Translations under genes and position numbers: made by a program
Assembly: GCA_030697365.1 (NCBI GenBank)
Contig: JAUYQH010000095.1
Location: 1 to 64,000, forward strand
DNA: 64,000 nt
Origin: Novosphingobium sp.
Lineage (GTDB): Bacteria > Pseudomonadota > Alphaproteobacteria > Sphingomonadales > Sphingomonadaceae
Direction: 5' to 3'
The notes under the pieces: generated by a model
What the model was told of the DNA's origin: nothing
Databases searched by the model: none
Seen by the model: only the letters and a program-made list of their open reading frames with translations
In this document: piece by piece, positions 35,954-45,297 of the stretch
How positions within the stretch are numbered: the stretch's first letter is position 1
How the letters are laid out: each line of letters starts with the position of its first letter

Positions 35954-36979
35954 ATGGGTTACCGGGTGGTGGTTGTCGGCGCGACGGGGAACGTCGGCCG
36001 CGAAATGCTCAATGTCCTGGCCGAGCGGGAGTTTCCCGCCGACGAGATCGCTGCGGTCGCCAGCGGGCGTTCGCAGGGCACCGAGGTCGAGTACGGCGAG
36101 ACCGGGCGGCGCTTCAAGTGCCAGAACATCGAGCATTTCGACTTCACCGGGTGGGACATCGCGCTGTTCGCTGCGGGCTCGGGCCCGGCCAAGGAGTATG
36201 CGCCCAAGGCGGCGGCGGCGGGCTGCGTGGTGATCGACAATTCGTCGTACTACCGCATGGACCCCGATGTGCCGCTGATCGTGCCCGAGGTGAACCCCGA
36301 CGCAATCGACGGTTACAAGGCGCGTAACATCATCGCCAACCCCAACTGCTCGACCGCCCAGATGGTCGTGGCGCTCAAGCCGCTGCATGACGCCGCGACG
36401 ATCACGCGGGTGGTGGTCAGCACCTATCAGTCGGTTTCGGGCGCGGGCAAGCCGGGTATGGACGAGCTGTTCGAACAGAGCCGCGCGATCTTCGTCGGCG
36501 ACCAGGTCTCGGTGAACAAGTTCACCAAGCAGATCGCGTTCAACGTGATCCCGCACATCGACGTGTTCCTCGACGACGGCTCGACCAAGGAAGAGTGGAA
36601 GATGGTGGTCGAGACCAAGAAGATCCTCGATCCCAAGATCAAGGTGGTCGCCACTTGCGTGCGGGTGCCGGTGTTCGTCGGCCACTCGGAGGCGATCAAC
36701 ATCGAGTTCGCCAACGAGATCGGCGCCGAGCAGGCGCAGGACATCCTGCGCGAGGCGCCGGGCGTGATGCTGATCGACAAGCGCGAGGACGGCGGATACG
36801 TCACCCCGATCGAATGCGTCGGCGACGGCGCGACTTACGTCAGCCGGGTGCGCGAGGATTCCACCGTCGAGAACGGTCTGGTGCTGTGGTGCGTCAGCGA
36901 CAACTTGCGCAAGGGCGCGGCGCTCAACGCGGTGCAGATTGCCGAGTTGCTGGGGCGGCGGCATCTGAAGAAGGGGTAA
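35954..36979 (+). CDS. asd: Aspartate-semialdehyde dehydrogenase
   Basis: Asd reduces aspartyl phosphate to the semialdehyde for lysine/DAP, threonine and methionine. The 341-residue product has the NADP motif VVGATGNVGRE and the catalytic C132 in ANPNCSTAQM. His and Arg of the active site lie in VFVGHSEAINIEF. The ATG at 35954 has GGGGAA seven bases upstream; the ATG at 35948 is too close to it. It stands before an EamA transporter gene with 3 bp between. Confidence 0.96.
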   Translation: MGYRVVVVGATGNVGREMLNVLAEREFPADEIAAVASGRSQGTEVEYGETGRRFKCQNIEHFDFTGWDIALFAAGSGPAKEYAPKAAAAGCVVIDNSSYYRMDPDVPLIVPEVNPDAIDGYKARNIIANPNCSTAQMVVALKPLHDAATITRVVVSTYQSVSGAGKPGMDELFEQSRAIFVGDQVSVNKFTKQIAFNVIPHIDVFLDDGSTKEEWKMVVETKKILDPKIKVVATCVRVPVFVGHSEAINIEFANEIGAEQAQDILREAPGVMLIDKREDGGYVTPIECVGDGATYVSRVREDSTVENGLVLWCVSDNLRKGAALNAVQIAELLGRRHLKKG

Positions 36980-36982
36980 TCC

Positions 36983-37894
36983 ATGCCGGCGGTCTGGATA
37001 CCGGCTGCGCTGACCGCCGGGCTGTTTCAGGCATGGCGAACCGCGATCCAGCAGAAGCTTCGCACGCGACTTTCCGTCAGCGGTGCGGGGCTGGTCCGCT
37101 ATCTCTACGGCGCGCCGGTGGCGCTGCTGCTTCTGACGCTGTGGCTGGCGCTGCGGGGCGAGGGCGTGGCGGTCCCCGGATGGCGCTTCCTCGCCTTTGC
37201 TTTCGGAGGCGGGCTGGCCCAGATTCTCGCCACCAGCGCGCTGATCGCCGCCTTTGGCCATCGCGGGTTTCTGGTCGGGACCGCGTTTTCCAAGACCGAA
37301 GCGTTACAGGCCGCGTTGTTCTCGATCGTCGTGCTCGGCGAGCATCTGCCGCTGCTCGCATGGCTCGGCATTTTTTGCGGGGTCGGTGGTGTGATGGTCC
37401 TCGGCCTTGCCGGACGCACCAAGGGATTGGCTGGAATCGCCGTACAATTCGCCGAGCGCGGTGCGCAGCTTGGGCTGCTCTCCGGAGCGCTGTTTGCGTT
37501 GACCGCCGTAATGATCCGCTTGGCGACCCATGAGATCGAGTCGACGAGCCCGGTGTCGCAGGCTCTGCTTACCCTGGCCGCGGTGAACTTGTTGCAGACG
37601 CTGATGCACGGGACATGGATAGCCTGGCGCGAGCCGACCACGCTGCTGCTGGTGTTGCGTGGCTGGCGTTCCGCTGTACCCGTCGGCGTGCTTTCGGCTT
37701 GTGGCTCGGCCTGCTGGTTCCTCGGTTTCGCCACCGCGCCTGTCGCGCTGGTGCGCGTGATCGGACAAGTAGAGGTCGTCTTCACCTTCGGTTTCGCGCA
37801 CTTCTACTTGCGTGAGCCGGTGCATCCGAACGAGGCGATCGGGCTCGCGCTGGTTTCCATCGGTGTGGTGCTGGCGCTTATCGGCGTGCTGTGA
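36983..37894 (+). CDS. EamA/DMT-family transporter
   Basis: A 303-residue inner membrane protein with about ten helices arranged as two EamA halves. The first half ends near residue 140 and the second starts at GLLSGALFALTAVMIRL. DMT carriers usually export small metabolites. The substrate is unknown. It lies 3 bp after asd, so it may be co-transcribed, which makes amino-acid export conceivable but unproved. Confidence 0.88.
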   Translation: MPAVWIPAALTAGLFQAWRTAIQQKLRTRLSVSGAGLVRYLYGAPVALLLLTLWLALRGEGVAVPGWRFLAFAFGGGLAQILATSALIAAFGHRGFLVGTAFSKTEALQAALFSIVVLGEHLPLLAWLGIFCGVGGVMVLGLAGRTKGLAGIAVQFAERGAQLGLLSGALFALTAVMIRLATHEIESTSPVSQALLTLAAVNLLQTLMHGTWIAWREPTTLLLVLRGWRSAVPVGVLSACGSACWFLGFATAPVALVRVIGQVEVVFTFGFAHFYLREPVHPNEAIGLALVSIGVVLALIGVL

Positions 37895-37951
37895 GTCTTG
37901 ATCGCCGCGCCCGTCCATCGCTATGTGGACACCAACGGGGATGCCTGACTC

Positions 37952-38599
37952 ATGACGCTACATGCCGACATCTTCTGGTCGTTCCGCAGCCCCTACAGCT
38001 ATCTCGCCACGCGGCGGTATCGCGCGTTGGCGGAAGAATACGACCTCACGCTCAACTTGCGTCCGGTCTATCCGCTGGCCATCCGGCAGCCCGATTTCTT
38101 CGAACGCAGCCATCCCAACTGGCTGCGCTATGTGTTCACCGACGTGGCGCGATTGTCGCAGTACCTGGCGATCCCGTTCGGCCCGCCGCGGCCCGATCCG
38201 ATCGTCCAGGACGTTGCCACACGCAAGATCGCCGACGATCAGCCGCATATCTTCCGACTGACCCGGATGGGCCAGGCGGCGGCGCGGCGGGGGAAGTCGC
38301 TGGCGTTTGCCGACGAGGTCTCGCGAATGATCTGGGGCGGGCAGCAGGGCTGGAACGAGGGCGATCATCTGGCCGGGGCGGCAGATAGGGCAGGGCTCCA
38401 CTTCGCGGAACTCGAGGCCGAGATCGCCAGCGAACCCGAGGCGCTCGATGCCGAAATTGCCGCCAACCAGGCCGCGCTGGAAGCAGCCGGGCACTGGGGT
38501 GTCCCGACGCTGGTGTTCGAGGGCGAGCCGTTCTTCGGTCAGGACCGCATCGACTTGGCAGTGTGGCGGATGGAGCAGAAGGGTCTCGAGCGCCGTTAG
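37952..38599 (+). CDS. 2-hydroxychromene-2-carboxylate isomerase/DsbA-family protein
   Basis: A 215-residue kappa-class GST-like thioredoxin fold. FWSFRSPYSYLA carries the active-site Ser position used to bind glutathione, and GVPTLVFEGEPFFGQDRI is the C-terminal family signature. HCCA isomerases act in naphthalene breakdown, but homologues have broader roles. The stop codon overlaps the convergent MFS gene stop by three bases (TTAG). Confidence 0.88.
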   Translation: MTLHADIFWSFRSPYSYLATRRYRALAEEYDLTLNLRPVYPLAIRQPDFFERSHPNWLRYVFTDVARLSQYLAIPFGPPRPDPIVQDVATRKIADDQPHIFRLTRMGQAAARRGKSLAFADEVSRMIWGGQQGWNEGDHLAGAADRAGLHFAELEAEIASEPEALDAEIAANQAALEAAGHWGVPTLVFEGEPFFGQDRIDLAVWRMEQKGLERR

Positions 38600-39963
38600 G
38601 CATCTTGCGTGACGGATTTTCGGGACGTTGGTGCCAGCACGGTGATGATCGCGCCCAACAGCGCCATGGCGGCGAGCGCGAGAAACGCGGCCTGGCTGTC
38701 GCCGCCGGAGGCGGTGCGGATCCGCCCGATCAGATCCGGGCCGAAATGACCGCCGAGGTTGCCGAAAGAATTGATCCACGCAATCCCGGCTGCCGCCGCT
38801 GCGCCCGACAGGAATGAGGTTGGCAGCGACCAGAAGGTCACCACCCAGCACCCGGTGCCGACCGTCACCAGCGTCAGCCCGGCAATCGAAGGGATTGGCG
38901 CGCGGCCGACACCCGCCAACAACATTAGTCCGGCGATCGTCAGCAACAGTCCGACGGCGGCGTGCCAACGGCGCTCGCCGCTCCGGTCGGAATGGCGCGC
39001 CCATGCAATCTGCGCGACAACCGCGAAGGTCCACGGAATCATACTGATAATGCCAACCCGGAGATAATCGGTCGGCGCGATCCCAAGCTCCTGGACGATC
39101 GTCGGAAGCCAGAAGTTGACCGCGTAAAAGCAGGTGACGCCGCAGAAATAGACGACCGCGAAGGCCCAGACGCGCGGATCGCCGAATACCTCGGCGACGC
39201 CGTGCAGCCCGCCCTGTACGCTTTTGTCGGCTTCGTCGCGGCGGACCCGCTCGATCACCAGATCCTGCTCGGCCTGGCTGAGCCATTTGGCCGATCCGGG
39301 TCCGTCTGGAAGCAGCGCCAGGAACAGCAGGCCGATAAGGATCGACGGAATCGCTTCGAGCAGGAACAGCCATTCCCAGCCGCGCATTCCCTGTGCCCCG
39401 TCCATGAACTGGAGGATTGCACCCGAGATCGGCGAGCCGATGACGTTGGAAACCGCGATCCCGGTCATGAACAGTGCGACCACTTGCGCGCGCCGACCGG
39501 CCGGAAACCAGAAGGTCAGGTAGAGTATTACTCCAGGGTAGAAGCCGGCCTCGGCCGCGCCGAGAAGGAAACGAAGTAGGTAAAAAGTGAACTCGGCGTC
39601 GGAGCAGCCAAATGCGGCGGCGATCCCGCCCCAGCGCACATCGTCGACAAACACGAACGCGGCCGATATCGTGCCCCAGCTCACCATAATCCGCGCCAGC
39701 CATACTCGTGCGCCGACTTTGCTCAGGATCAGGTTGCTCGGCACCTCGAATACGAAATAGCCGATGAAGAAAATTCCCGCCCCGAAGCCATAGATGGCGT
39801 CGCTGAATGCCAGGTCGCCCGCCATCTGCAGCTTGGCGAAGCCAATGTTGACCCGGTCGAGGAACGCCGCGACATAACCGATGAACAGCAGCGGGACGAT
39901 GCGCCACGCAACTTTGGCGAAAGTCGCCCGCTCGAAATCGTCGGCTTTCATCGCCGCGGTCAT
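38596..39963 (-). CDS. MFS transporter, anion:cation symporter (ACS) type
   Basis: A 455-residue 12-helix carrier of the major facilitator superfamily. The first loop-2 region (FLDRVNIGFAKLQM) and EVPSNLILSKVGARVWLARIM are typical of the tartrate/phthalate/hexuronate ACS subfamily. Substrates are organic acids; the exact one cannot be called. The start is MTAAMKADDFERATF. A palindrome at 40006-40018 lies 43 bp upstream of its start. The gene stands alone on the minus strand. Confidence 0.9.
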   Translation of the reverse strand: MTAAMKADDFERATFAKVAWRIVPLLFIGYVAAFLDRVNIGFAKLQMAGDLAFSDAIYGFGAGIFFIGYFVFEVPSNLILSKVGARVWLARIMVSWGTISAAFVFVDDVRWGGIAAAFGCSDAEFTFYLLRFLLGAAEAGFYPGVILYLTFWFPAGRRAQVVALFMTGIAVSNVIGSPISGAILQFMDGAQGMRGWEWLFLLEAIPSILIGLLFLALLPDGPGSAKWLSQAEQDLVIERVRRDEADKSVQGGLHGVAEVFGDPRVWAFAVVYFCGVTCFYAVNFWLPTIVQELGIAPTDYLRVGIISMIPWTFAVVAQIAWARHSDRSGERRWHAAVGLLLTIAGLMLLAGVGRAPIPSIAGLTLVTVGTGCWVVTFWSLPTSFLSGAAAAAGIAWINSFGNLGGHFGPDLIGRIRTASGGDSQAAFLALAAMALLGAIITVLAPTSRKSVTQDA

Positions 39964-40005
39964 CTGACTCCCCCCGGTTGCGACGAGCCAGAGTGGGCAG
40001 TAAAA

Positions 40006-40018
40006 TTGACCAAGTCAA
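40006..40018. promoter_or_regulatory. TTGAC-CAA-GTCAA palindrome before the MFS gene
   Basis: A 13-bp inverted repeat (TTGAC and GTCAA, 3-bp centre) lies 43 bp upstream of the MFS start and 45 bp upstream of the GFA gene. Read towards the MFS gene it includes TTGACT, a -35-like box. It resembles GntR-family half sites. No regulator gene is nearby. Confidence 0.35.
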
Positions 40019-40062
40019 ACATGCCGATTGAGGTTGCCGGGACGTCCGATTAGGCTGGCGAA

Positions 40063-40509
40063 ATGACCACAATCCATACCGGTGGCTGCCAGTGCGGACG
40101 AGTGCGCTACCGGGTCGCCACCGACAAGGCGCAGGCCTACCTCTGTCATTGCCGGATGTGCCAGAAGGCGACCGGCGGATTTGCTGCGGCGTTCGTCCAG
40201 GTTCCGGCCGGGGCGCTGACATGGGAGAGCGAGCCCGACTGGTACGAGAGTTCGCCAATCGCGCGGCGACCGTTCTGTTCGCGCTGCGGCACGCCGCTGG
40301 GCTTCCATTTTGCCGATGGCAAAGGCCATCCTGACATCACCGTCGGCAGCTTCGACGATCCGTCCGGGTTCAAGCCCGAGGCGCACGCCGGGTCCGAGAG
40401 CATCCACGAAGCGTGGCTCGATACGCGCGACCTGCCGCGGCACTACAGCGCCACGACCGAAAGCGTCGCCAGGCGTTGGAAGGCCGCGGGACGCGACGTC
40501 CCGCAATGA
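40063..40509 (+). CDS. GFA-family (CENP-V/glutathione-formaldehyde activating) protein
   Basis: A 148-residue zinc protein with the Cys pattern of the GFA family: GGCQCGRVRY, CHCRMCQK, CSRCGTPLG. Some members bind glutathione and formaldehyde; most have unknown roles. The gene overlaps the next alpha/beta hydrolase gene (ATGA) and is probably co-translated with it. Confidence 0.9.
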   Translation: MTTIHTGGCQCGRVRYRVATDKAQAYLCHCRMCQKATGGFAAAFVQVPAGALTWESEPDWYESSPIARRPFCSRCGTPLGFHFADGKGHPDITVGSFDDPSGFKPEAHAGSESIHEAWLDTRDLPRHYSATTESVARRWKAAGRDVPQ

Positions 40510-41258
40510 CGATGGAATCTTTCGAAGGCTTCGGCGGTGCTAAGCTGGCGCTCCACCGGCTGGGGACGGGGCGGCCAGTCGTCCTGCTCCACGGTTTGTT
40601 CTCCAGCGCCGATATGAACTGGATCAAGTTCGGCCACGCGCAGCAGCTGGCCGACGCCGGGTTCGAGGCGTTGATGCCCGATCTGCGCGCGCACGGCGAC
40701 AGCGCCAAGCCGCATGACCTTGCAAATTACCCGCCCGACGTGCTGGTCCGCGATGCCGAGGCGCTGGTCGGGCATCTCGGCCTCGATGACTACGATCTCG
40801 TCGGATTCTCCCTCGGCGCGCGGACCGCGGTGCGCAGCGTTCTGGCTGGCTTGCGTCCGCGCAAGCTGGTGCTGGGCGGGATGGGCGTGCAAGGACTGGC
40901 CGGGTGGAACAGGCGCGCCGCGTTCTTCCTCGACGTAATCGCCCGCTATGGCACGATCCGCCCCGGCGACCCGGCCTATATGGCGCAGCAGTTCATGAAG
41001 TCGATGGGCATCGATCGCGAGGCGGCGCGGCTGCTGCTGGGCACGATGGAGGACACGCCGCCCGGCGCGCTCTGTGCGATCACCATGCCCACGCTGGTGC
41101 TGTGCGGCGCGCAGGACGACGACAACGGCGATCCCGATGCGCTCGCCGCGGCGCTGCCCGATGCCACACGCGCGACCGTACCCGGCACGCACATGAGCTC
41201 GGTCACCCAGCCCGAAATGGGCCGGGAACTGGTTTCGTTTCTTACCGGTATCAGTTGA
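40506..41258 (+). CDS. Alpha/beta-fold hydrolase
   Basis: A 250-residue serine hydrolase. The oxyanion HG is in VVLLHGLFSS, the nucleophile S102 is in VGFSLGAR, the acid is in LCGAQDDDNGD and the His is in VPGTHMSSV. No signal peptide. The substrate is unknown; esterase or a similar activity is likely. The ATG at 40506 overlaps the GFA stop; an ATG two codons later (40512) is possible. Confidence 0.88.
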   Translation: MTMESFEGFGGAKLALHRLGTGRPVVLLHGLFSSADMNWIKFGHAQQLADAGFEALMPDLRAHGDSAKPHDLANYPPDVLVRDAEALVGHLGLDDYDLVGFSLGARTAVRSVLAGLRPRKLVLGGMGVQGLAGWNRRAAFFLDVIARYGTIRPGDPAYMAQQFMKSMGIDREAARLLLGTMEDTPPGALCAITMPTLVLCGAQDDDNGDPDALAAALPDATRATVPGTHMSSVTQPEMGRELVSFLTGIS

Positions 41259-41337
41259 CCGGAACGCTTTGCCGCGCCAGTGCTTTGAGGCAACGAGGCG
41301 GCCATTCAACGCGCCGCTCGCCTTCGAGGAGCGCCCC

Positions 41338-43164
41338 ATGAAATCCGCACTATCCCTGATCGCGCTCGCCGGCGCACTGGCCGCAGCCCCCGCAGTCGCG
41401 CAGGACACCGTTCCGTCGACCGCCGCCCCCGATGCCGCCGCCGCCAAGCAGTTCGTCGATACCGCTGCGGTCGCCTATCGCGACCAGATCATCCGTGCGT
41501 CGCGCGCCGAGTGGGTATATTCGACCTACATCAACGAAGACACCGAGGCGCTCAATGCCGAGCAGGAGGCGATCCTCACCAAGATGCTGGTGAGCAACGC
41601 GGCGACCGCGGCGCAGCTCGCCACCGCGCCGGGGCTCGATTACGACACCAACCGTATCCTCTCGCGGATGCGCACGCTGATCACCACCCCGGCGCCGACC
41701 CGCGCGGGCGCCGCCGAGGAAGTCGCCAAGCTCAAGGGCGAGATGCAAGGCATCTACGGCAAGGGCAAAGGCACCTTGAAAGGCCAGCCGATCAACGGCA
41801 GCGACATCGAAGCGGCGATGGGCACCAACCGCAACCCCGACGAGCTCAAGGAGATGTGGACAAGCTGGCACGACAACGTCGGCAAGCCCATGCACGACGA
41901 GTACGTCCAGATGGCCGCATTGATGAACGAAGGCGCCAAGGAACTGGGCTATGCCGACACGGGCGCGCTGTGGCGTTCCAACTACGACATGGACCCCGAT
42001 GCCTTCGCCGCGTTGACCGAGAAGATCTGGCAGGAGGTCAAGCCGCTCTACGACCAGCTTCATTGCTACACCCGGGCCAAGCTCAACGACAAGTACGGCG
42101 ATGGCGTCCAGGCCAAGAGCGGCCCGATCCGCGCCGACCTGCTCGGCAACATGTGGGCGCAGGAATGGGGCAACATCTATGATGTCGTCGCCCCGCCGGG
42201 CGCGGGCGACATCGGGTTCGACACCACCGAGCTGCTGACCGCGAAGGGCTATGACCCGATCAAGATGGTCAGGGCGGGCGAGGGCTTCTTCAGCTCGCTC
42301 GGTTTCGATCCTTTGCCCGAAACGTTCTGGACCCGCTCGCAGTTCGTCAAGCCCGCCGACCGCGAGGTGATCTGTCATGCCTCGGCGTGGGATGTCGATC
42401 AGGTCGAAGACCTTCGCATCAAGATGTGCACCAAGGTCAACGGCGACGACTTCAGCACCGTCCATCACGAGCTGGGCCACAACTATTACCAGCGCGCCTA
42501 CAACAAGCAGAACGTGTTCTACCTCGATGGGGCCAACGACGGTTTCCACGAGGCGATCGGCGATATGGTCGCGCTTTCGATCACGCCGGACTATCTCGTC
42601 GAGGTCGGCCTGCTCGACAAGGCGCAGGTGCCGAGCGCGGACAAGGACCTCGGGCTGTTGCTGCGCCAGGCGATGGACAAGGTGGCGTTCCTGCCGTTCG
42701 GGCTGCTGATCGACCGCTATCGCTGGGATCTGTTCAGCGGCAAGGTCCAGCCCGCCGATTACGGCAAGCACTGGGTCGACATGAAGCTGCAGTACCAGGG
42801 CATCGCCCCGCCGGTCGCGCGCGGGCCGGACACTTTCGATGCGGGGGCCAAGTATCACATCCCCGCCAACGTGCCCTACACCCGCTACTTCCTCGCCCGC
42901 GTGCTCCAGTTCCAGTTCTACGAGGCGGCGTGCAAGATCGCCAAGTGGAAGGGGCCGCTCCACCGCTGCTCGTTCTACGGCAACAAGGACGTCGGCACAC
43001 GGCTCAACGCGATGCTGAGCCTGGGCGCCTCAAAGCCGTGGCCCGACGCGCTGCAGGCGTTCACCGGCAGCCGCGAGATGAGCGGCAAGGCGATGATCCG
43101 CTATTTCGCGCCGTTGACGAAGTGGCTCAAAACGCAGAACAAGGGCAAGACCTGCGGTTGGTAA
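41338..43164 (+). CDS. M2-family peptidyl-dipeptidase (ACE-like metallopeptidase)
   Basis: A secreted zinc peptidase of the angiotensin-converting-enzyme family, which trims C-terminal dipeptides. A signal peptide (MKSALSLIALAGALAAAPAVAQ) is followed by one M2 domain. The HExxH site is H377-E378-L-G-H381 (TVHHELGHNYYQ), and EAIGD near 405 supplies the third ligand. The start ATG at 41338 follows GAGGAGCG. It is 608 residues, the size of single-domain ACE. It probably acts in the periplasm and may form an operon with the YbjN-like gene 12 bp later. Confidence 0.95.
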   Translation: MKSALSLIALAGALAAAPAVAQDTVPSTAAPDAAAAKQFVDTAAVAYRDQIIRASRAEWVYSTYINEDTEALNAEQEAILTKMLVSNAATAAQLATAPGLDYDTNRILSRMRTLITTPAPTRAGAAEEVAKLKGEMQGIYGKGKGTLKGQPINGSDIEAAMGTNRNPDELKEMWTSWHDNVGKPMHDEYVQMAALMNEGAKELGYADTGALWRSNYDMDPDAFAALTEKIWQEVKPLYDQLHCYTRAKLNDKYGDGVQAKSGPIRADLLGNMWAQEWGNIYDVVAPPGAGDIGFDTTELLTAKGYDPIKMVRAGEGFFSSLGFDPLPETFWTRSQFVKPADREVICHASAWDVDQVEDLRIKMCTKVNGDDFSTVHHELGHNYYQRAYNKQNVFYLDGANDGFHEAIGDMVALSITPDYLVEVGLLDKAQVPSADKDLGLLLRQAMDKVAFLPFGLLIDRYRWDLFSGKVQPADYGKHWVDMKLQYQGIAPPVARGPDTFDAGAKYHIPANVPYTRYFLARVLQFQFYEAACKIAKWKGPLHRCSFYGNKDVGTRLNAMLSLGASKPWPDALQAFTGSREMSGKAMIRYFAPLTKWLKTQNKGKTCGW

Positions 43165-43176
43165 TGGGGTGAAGCC

Positions 43177-43665
43177 ATGCGGACGGTGCGAGCGATCTTG
43201 ACCGCAGGAGCGCTTGCCGCGGCCACCCCGGCATTGGCCGCGACGGTTTCGGCGCAGGATCCCGCGTCGCTCGCCGAGGCACTGAAGGGCGCAGGCCATG
43301 AAGTGACCGCGGGGATCGACGACACCGGCGATCCGGTGCTCGATCTCGTCATGCAGGGCTACAAGGCGCGGCTGCTGTTCCTCGATTGCGACGAAGCGGC
43401 GCACGACAAGTGCGGATCGGTGCAGTTCTTCTCAAGCTTCGATGCCGAAGGTGCCGGTCTTACCGCCAGCGACGCAGTGCGCTTTGCCGGGCGCCATCGC
43501 TATGGCGCGGTCACGCTCAACGCCAGCGGTGATCCGACGCTGCGCTGGGACGTGGAAACCGGCGACGGCATCCCGCGCGAAGTGTTCGTCACCGCCGCGG
43601 CGCGCTTTCTGGGGACGGTGCAGGCGCTGGGGGCGGTGGTGTTCCCCAAAATGGCCGGGCAGTAA
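43177..43665 (+). CDS. Secreted YbjN-domain protein
   Basis: A 162-residue exported protein with a signal peptide ending near LAATVSAQ. The globular part (LLFLDCDEAAHDKCGSVQFFSSFD, NRWN-like FAGRHRYGAVTLNASGD) matches the YbjN fold, a two-layer sheet and helix unit found in exported sphingomonad proteins. Its two cysteines (DCDEAAHDKCG) could form a disulfide. It is close behind the M2 peptidase gene; its stop is one base from the convergent amn stop. Confidence 0.8.
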   Translation: MRTVRAILTAGALAAATPALAATVSAQDPASLAEALKGAGHEVTAGIDDTGDPVLDLVMQGYKARLLFLDCDEAAHDKCGSVQFFSSFDAEGAGLTASDAVRFAGRHRYGAVTLNASGDPTLRWDVETGDGIPREVFVTAAARFLGTVQALGAVVFPKMAGQ

Positions 43666-43666
43666 C

Positions 43667-45118
43667 TTACCGGAAAGGCGGTTCGTTGAACGCGCGCAAC
43701 TTGCGCGAGTGCAGCCGCGGCCCTTCGGCGCGCAACAGTTCGCAGGCCTGCGTCCCGATCGCGAGGTGCCCGGCGATTGCTTCCTCGTAAAACTGGTTGG
43801 CCTGCCCGGGCAGCTTGATCTCGCCGTGCAACGGCTTGTCCGAAACGCACAGCAGCGTCCCGTAGGGCACGCGAAAGCGATAGCCCTGCGCGGCGATGGT
43901 CGCGCTTTCCATGTCGATGCCGACCGCGCGCGACAGGCTCAGCCGCCGCGCCGAGTGAGTGTAGCGTAGCTCCCAGTTGCGATCGTCGGTGGTGACCACG
44001 GTGCCCGTGCGCATCCGCCGCTTGAGGTCGGAACCGCCCTGGCCGCTGACCAGTTCGGCCGCCTTCTGCAACGCCACCTGGACCTCGGCGATCGCCGGAA
44101 TCGGGATCTCGGGCGGGAGAACCGGATCGAGCACGTGATCGTCGCGCAAATAGGCGTGCGCCAGCACGTAGTCGCCGATCTTCTGCGTCGGCCGCAGCCC
44201 GCCGCAGTGGCCGATCATCAGCCACGCCTCGGGCCGCAGCACCGCCAGGTGATCAGTGATCGTCTTGGCGTTCGACGGGCCGACCCCGATGTTGACCAGG
44301 CTGATCCCGCTGCGGTCGGGCGCACACAAGTGATAGGCGGGCATCTGGTGGCGCCGCCAGGCGGTGTCGGCGATCAGCCCGCGCGCGTCCTCGACCCGAT
44401 CGCTGACCACCAGCCCTCCCGCGCCGACCAACTGCGAATAGCGCCCGTTCCCCAATTGCTGTCCGGCCCACAGAACGAATTCGTCGACATAACGGTGATA
44501 GTTGGTGAACAGGATGTAGCGCTGGAAAGTTTCGGGCGCGGTGCCGGTGTAGTGCGCAAGGCGGGCGAGGCTGAAATCGGTGCGCAGCCCGTCGAACAGG
44601 CTGAGCGGCAGGCTGCGGCCAAAACTCCCGGGCGTGTGGCCCATGTCGTAGCCGTCGGCCAGCTCGTCGCCGATCATCGCCAGTTCGGTGGTCGGGAACC
44701 AGCGCGCCAGGTCCTGCGGCGATACCGCGCCCAGACTCGCGCCGGATGCGCCGTCGAGCACGTAGGGAAACGGCATCTCCTGCGTCGAGGGGCCAACCTC
44801 GATCCGCACGTCGTAGCCGGTGTCGATCAGGCGCAGCTGCTCGGCCAGATAGTCGGCATACAAGGTCGGGCGGGTGATGGTGCAGGCATACGTGCCTTGC
44901 GCGGTCAGCCGCCCGAACGAATGGCTGGCATGGCCGGCGTGCTCCTCGCCGCTATAGTGGACGCGCAGCTCGGGATAGCAGTAGCTGCCGTCGCGCCGGC
45001 GCTCGGGCGGGGGCAGCGTGCCGTCGGCGGCATAGGCGGCGATATCGTCGCGCAAGCAGGCGACCGCAGCGTCGTAGATCCGCGAGATTTCGGCGATGAT
45101 CTGATCGGGTGATTCCAT
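43667..45118 (-). CDS. amn: AMP nucleosidase
   Basis: Amn hydrolyses AMP to adenine and ribose 5-phosphate, thereby helping balance purine pools. The 483-residue protein has an N-terminal regulatory domain (about 1-165) and a C-terminal nucleoside-phosphorylase fold with LVNIGVGPSNAKTITDHLAVLRP, MIGHCGGLRPTQKIGDYVLAHAY and DMESATIAAQGYRF. The ATG at 45118 fits the family start. It stands alone, with a 100-bp repeat upstream. Confidence 0.95.
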   Translation of the reverse strand: MESPDQIIAEISRIYDAAVACLRDDIAAYAADGTLPPPERRRDGSYCYPELRVHYSGEEHAGHASHSFGRLTAQGTYACTITRPTLYADYLAEQLRLIDTGYDVRIEVGPSTQEMPFPYVLDGASGASLGAVSPQDLARWFPTTELAMIGDELADGYDMGHTPGSFGRSLPLSLFDGLRTDFSLARLAHYTGTAPETFQRYILFTNYHRYVDEFVLWAGQQLGNGRYSQLVGAGGLVVSDRVEDARGLIADTAWRRHQMPAYHLCAPDRSGISLVNIGVGPSNAKTITDHLAVLRPEAWLMIGHCGGLRPTQKIGDYVLAHAYLRDDHVLDPVLPPEIPIPAIAEVQVALQKAAELVSGQGGSDLKRRMRTGTVVTTDDRNWELRYTHSARRLSLSRAVGIDMESATIAAQGYRFRVPYGTLLCVSDKPLHGEIKLPGQANQFYEEAIAGHLAIGTQACELLRAEGPRLHSRKLRAFNEPPFR

Positions 45119-45180
45119 CGCAAGGCGATAGCGCGGGGCGGGGGGTTATTCAAACGGGGCGCTCCGGCCCCTTCCAAGAT

Positions 45181-45280
45181 CCGCTCGTGTCGAGCGAAGT
45201 CGAGACACGTGAGCAAGGACGTTAGGTTGCGCATGGTGTCTCGACGGTCGCCTGCTGCGCAGGCTGCTCGACACGAGCGG
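45181..45280. repeat. 100-bp imperfect inverted-repeat element (family E3)
   Basis: Outer arms of 15 bp (45181-45195 CCGCTCGTGTCGAGC; 45266-45280 GCTCGACACGAGCGG) and inner arms GTCGAGACAC (45199-45208) and GTGTCTCGAC (45236-45245). It lies between amn and the JmjC/cupin gene, 17 bp past the latter's stop. It is non-coding and resembles a class of repeats common in sphingomonad genomes, which is recall rather than a search. Confidence 0.75.
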
Positions 45281-45297
45281 ACCTTGGTTGAAACGGT

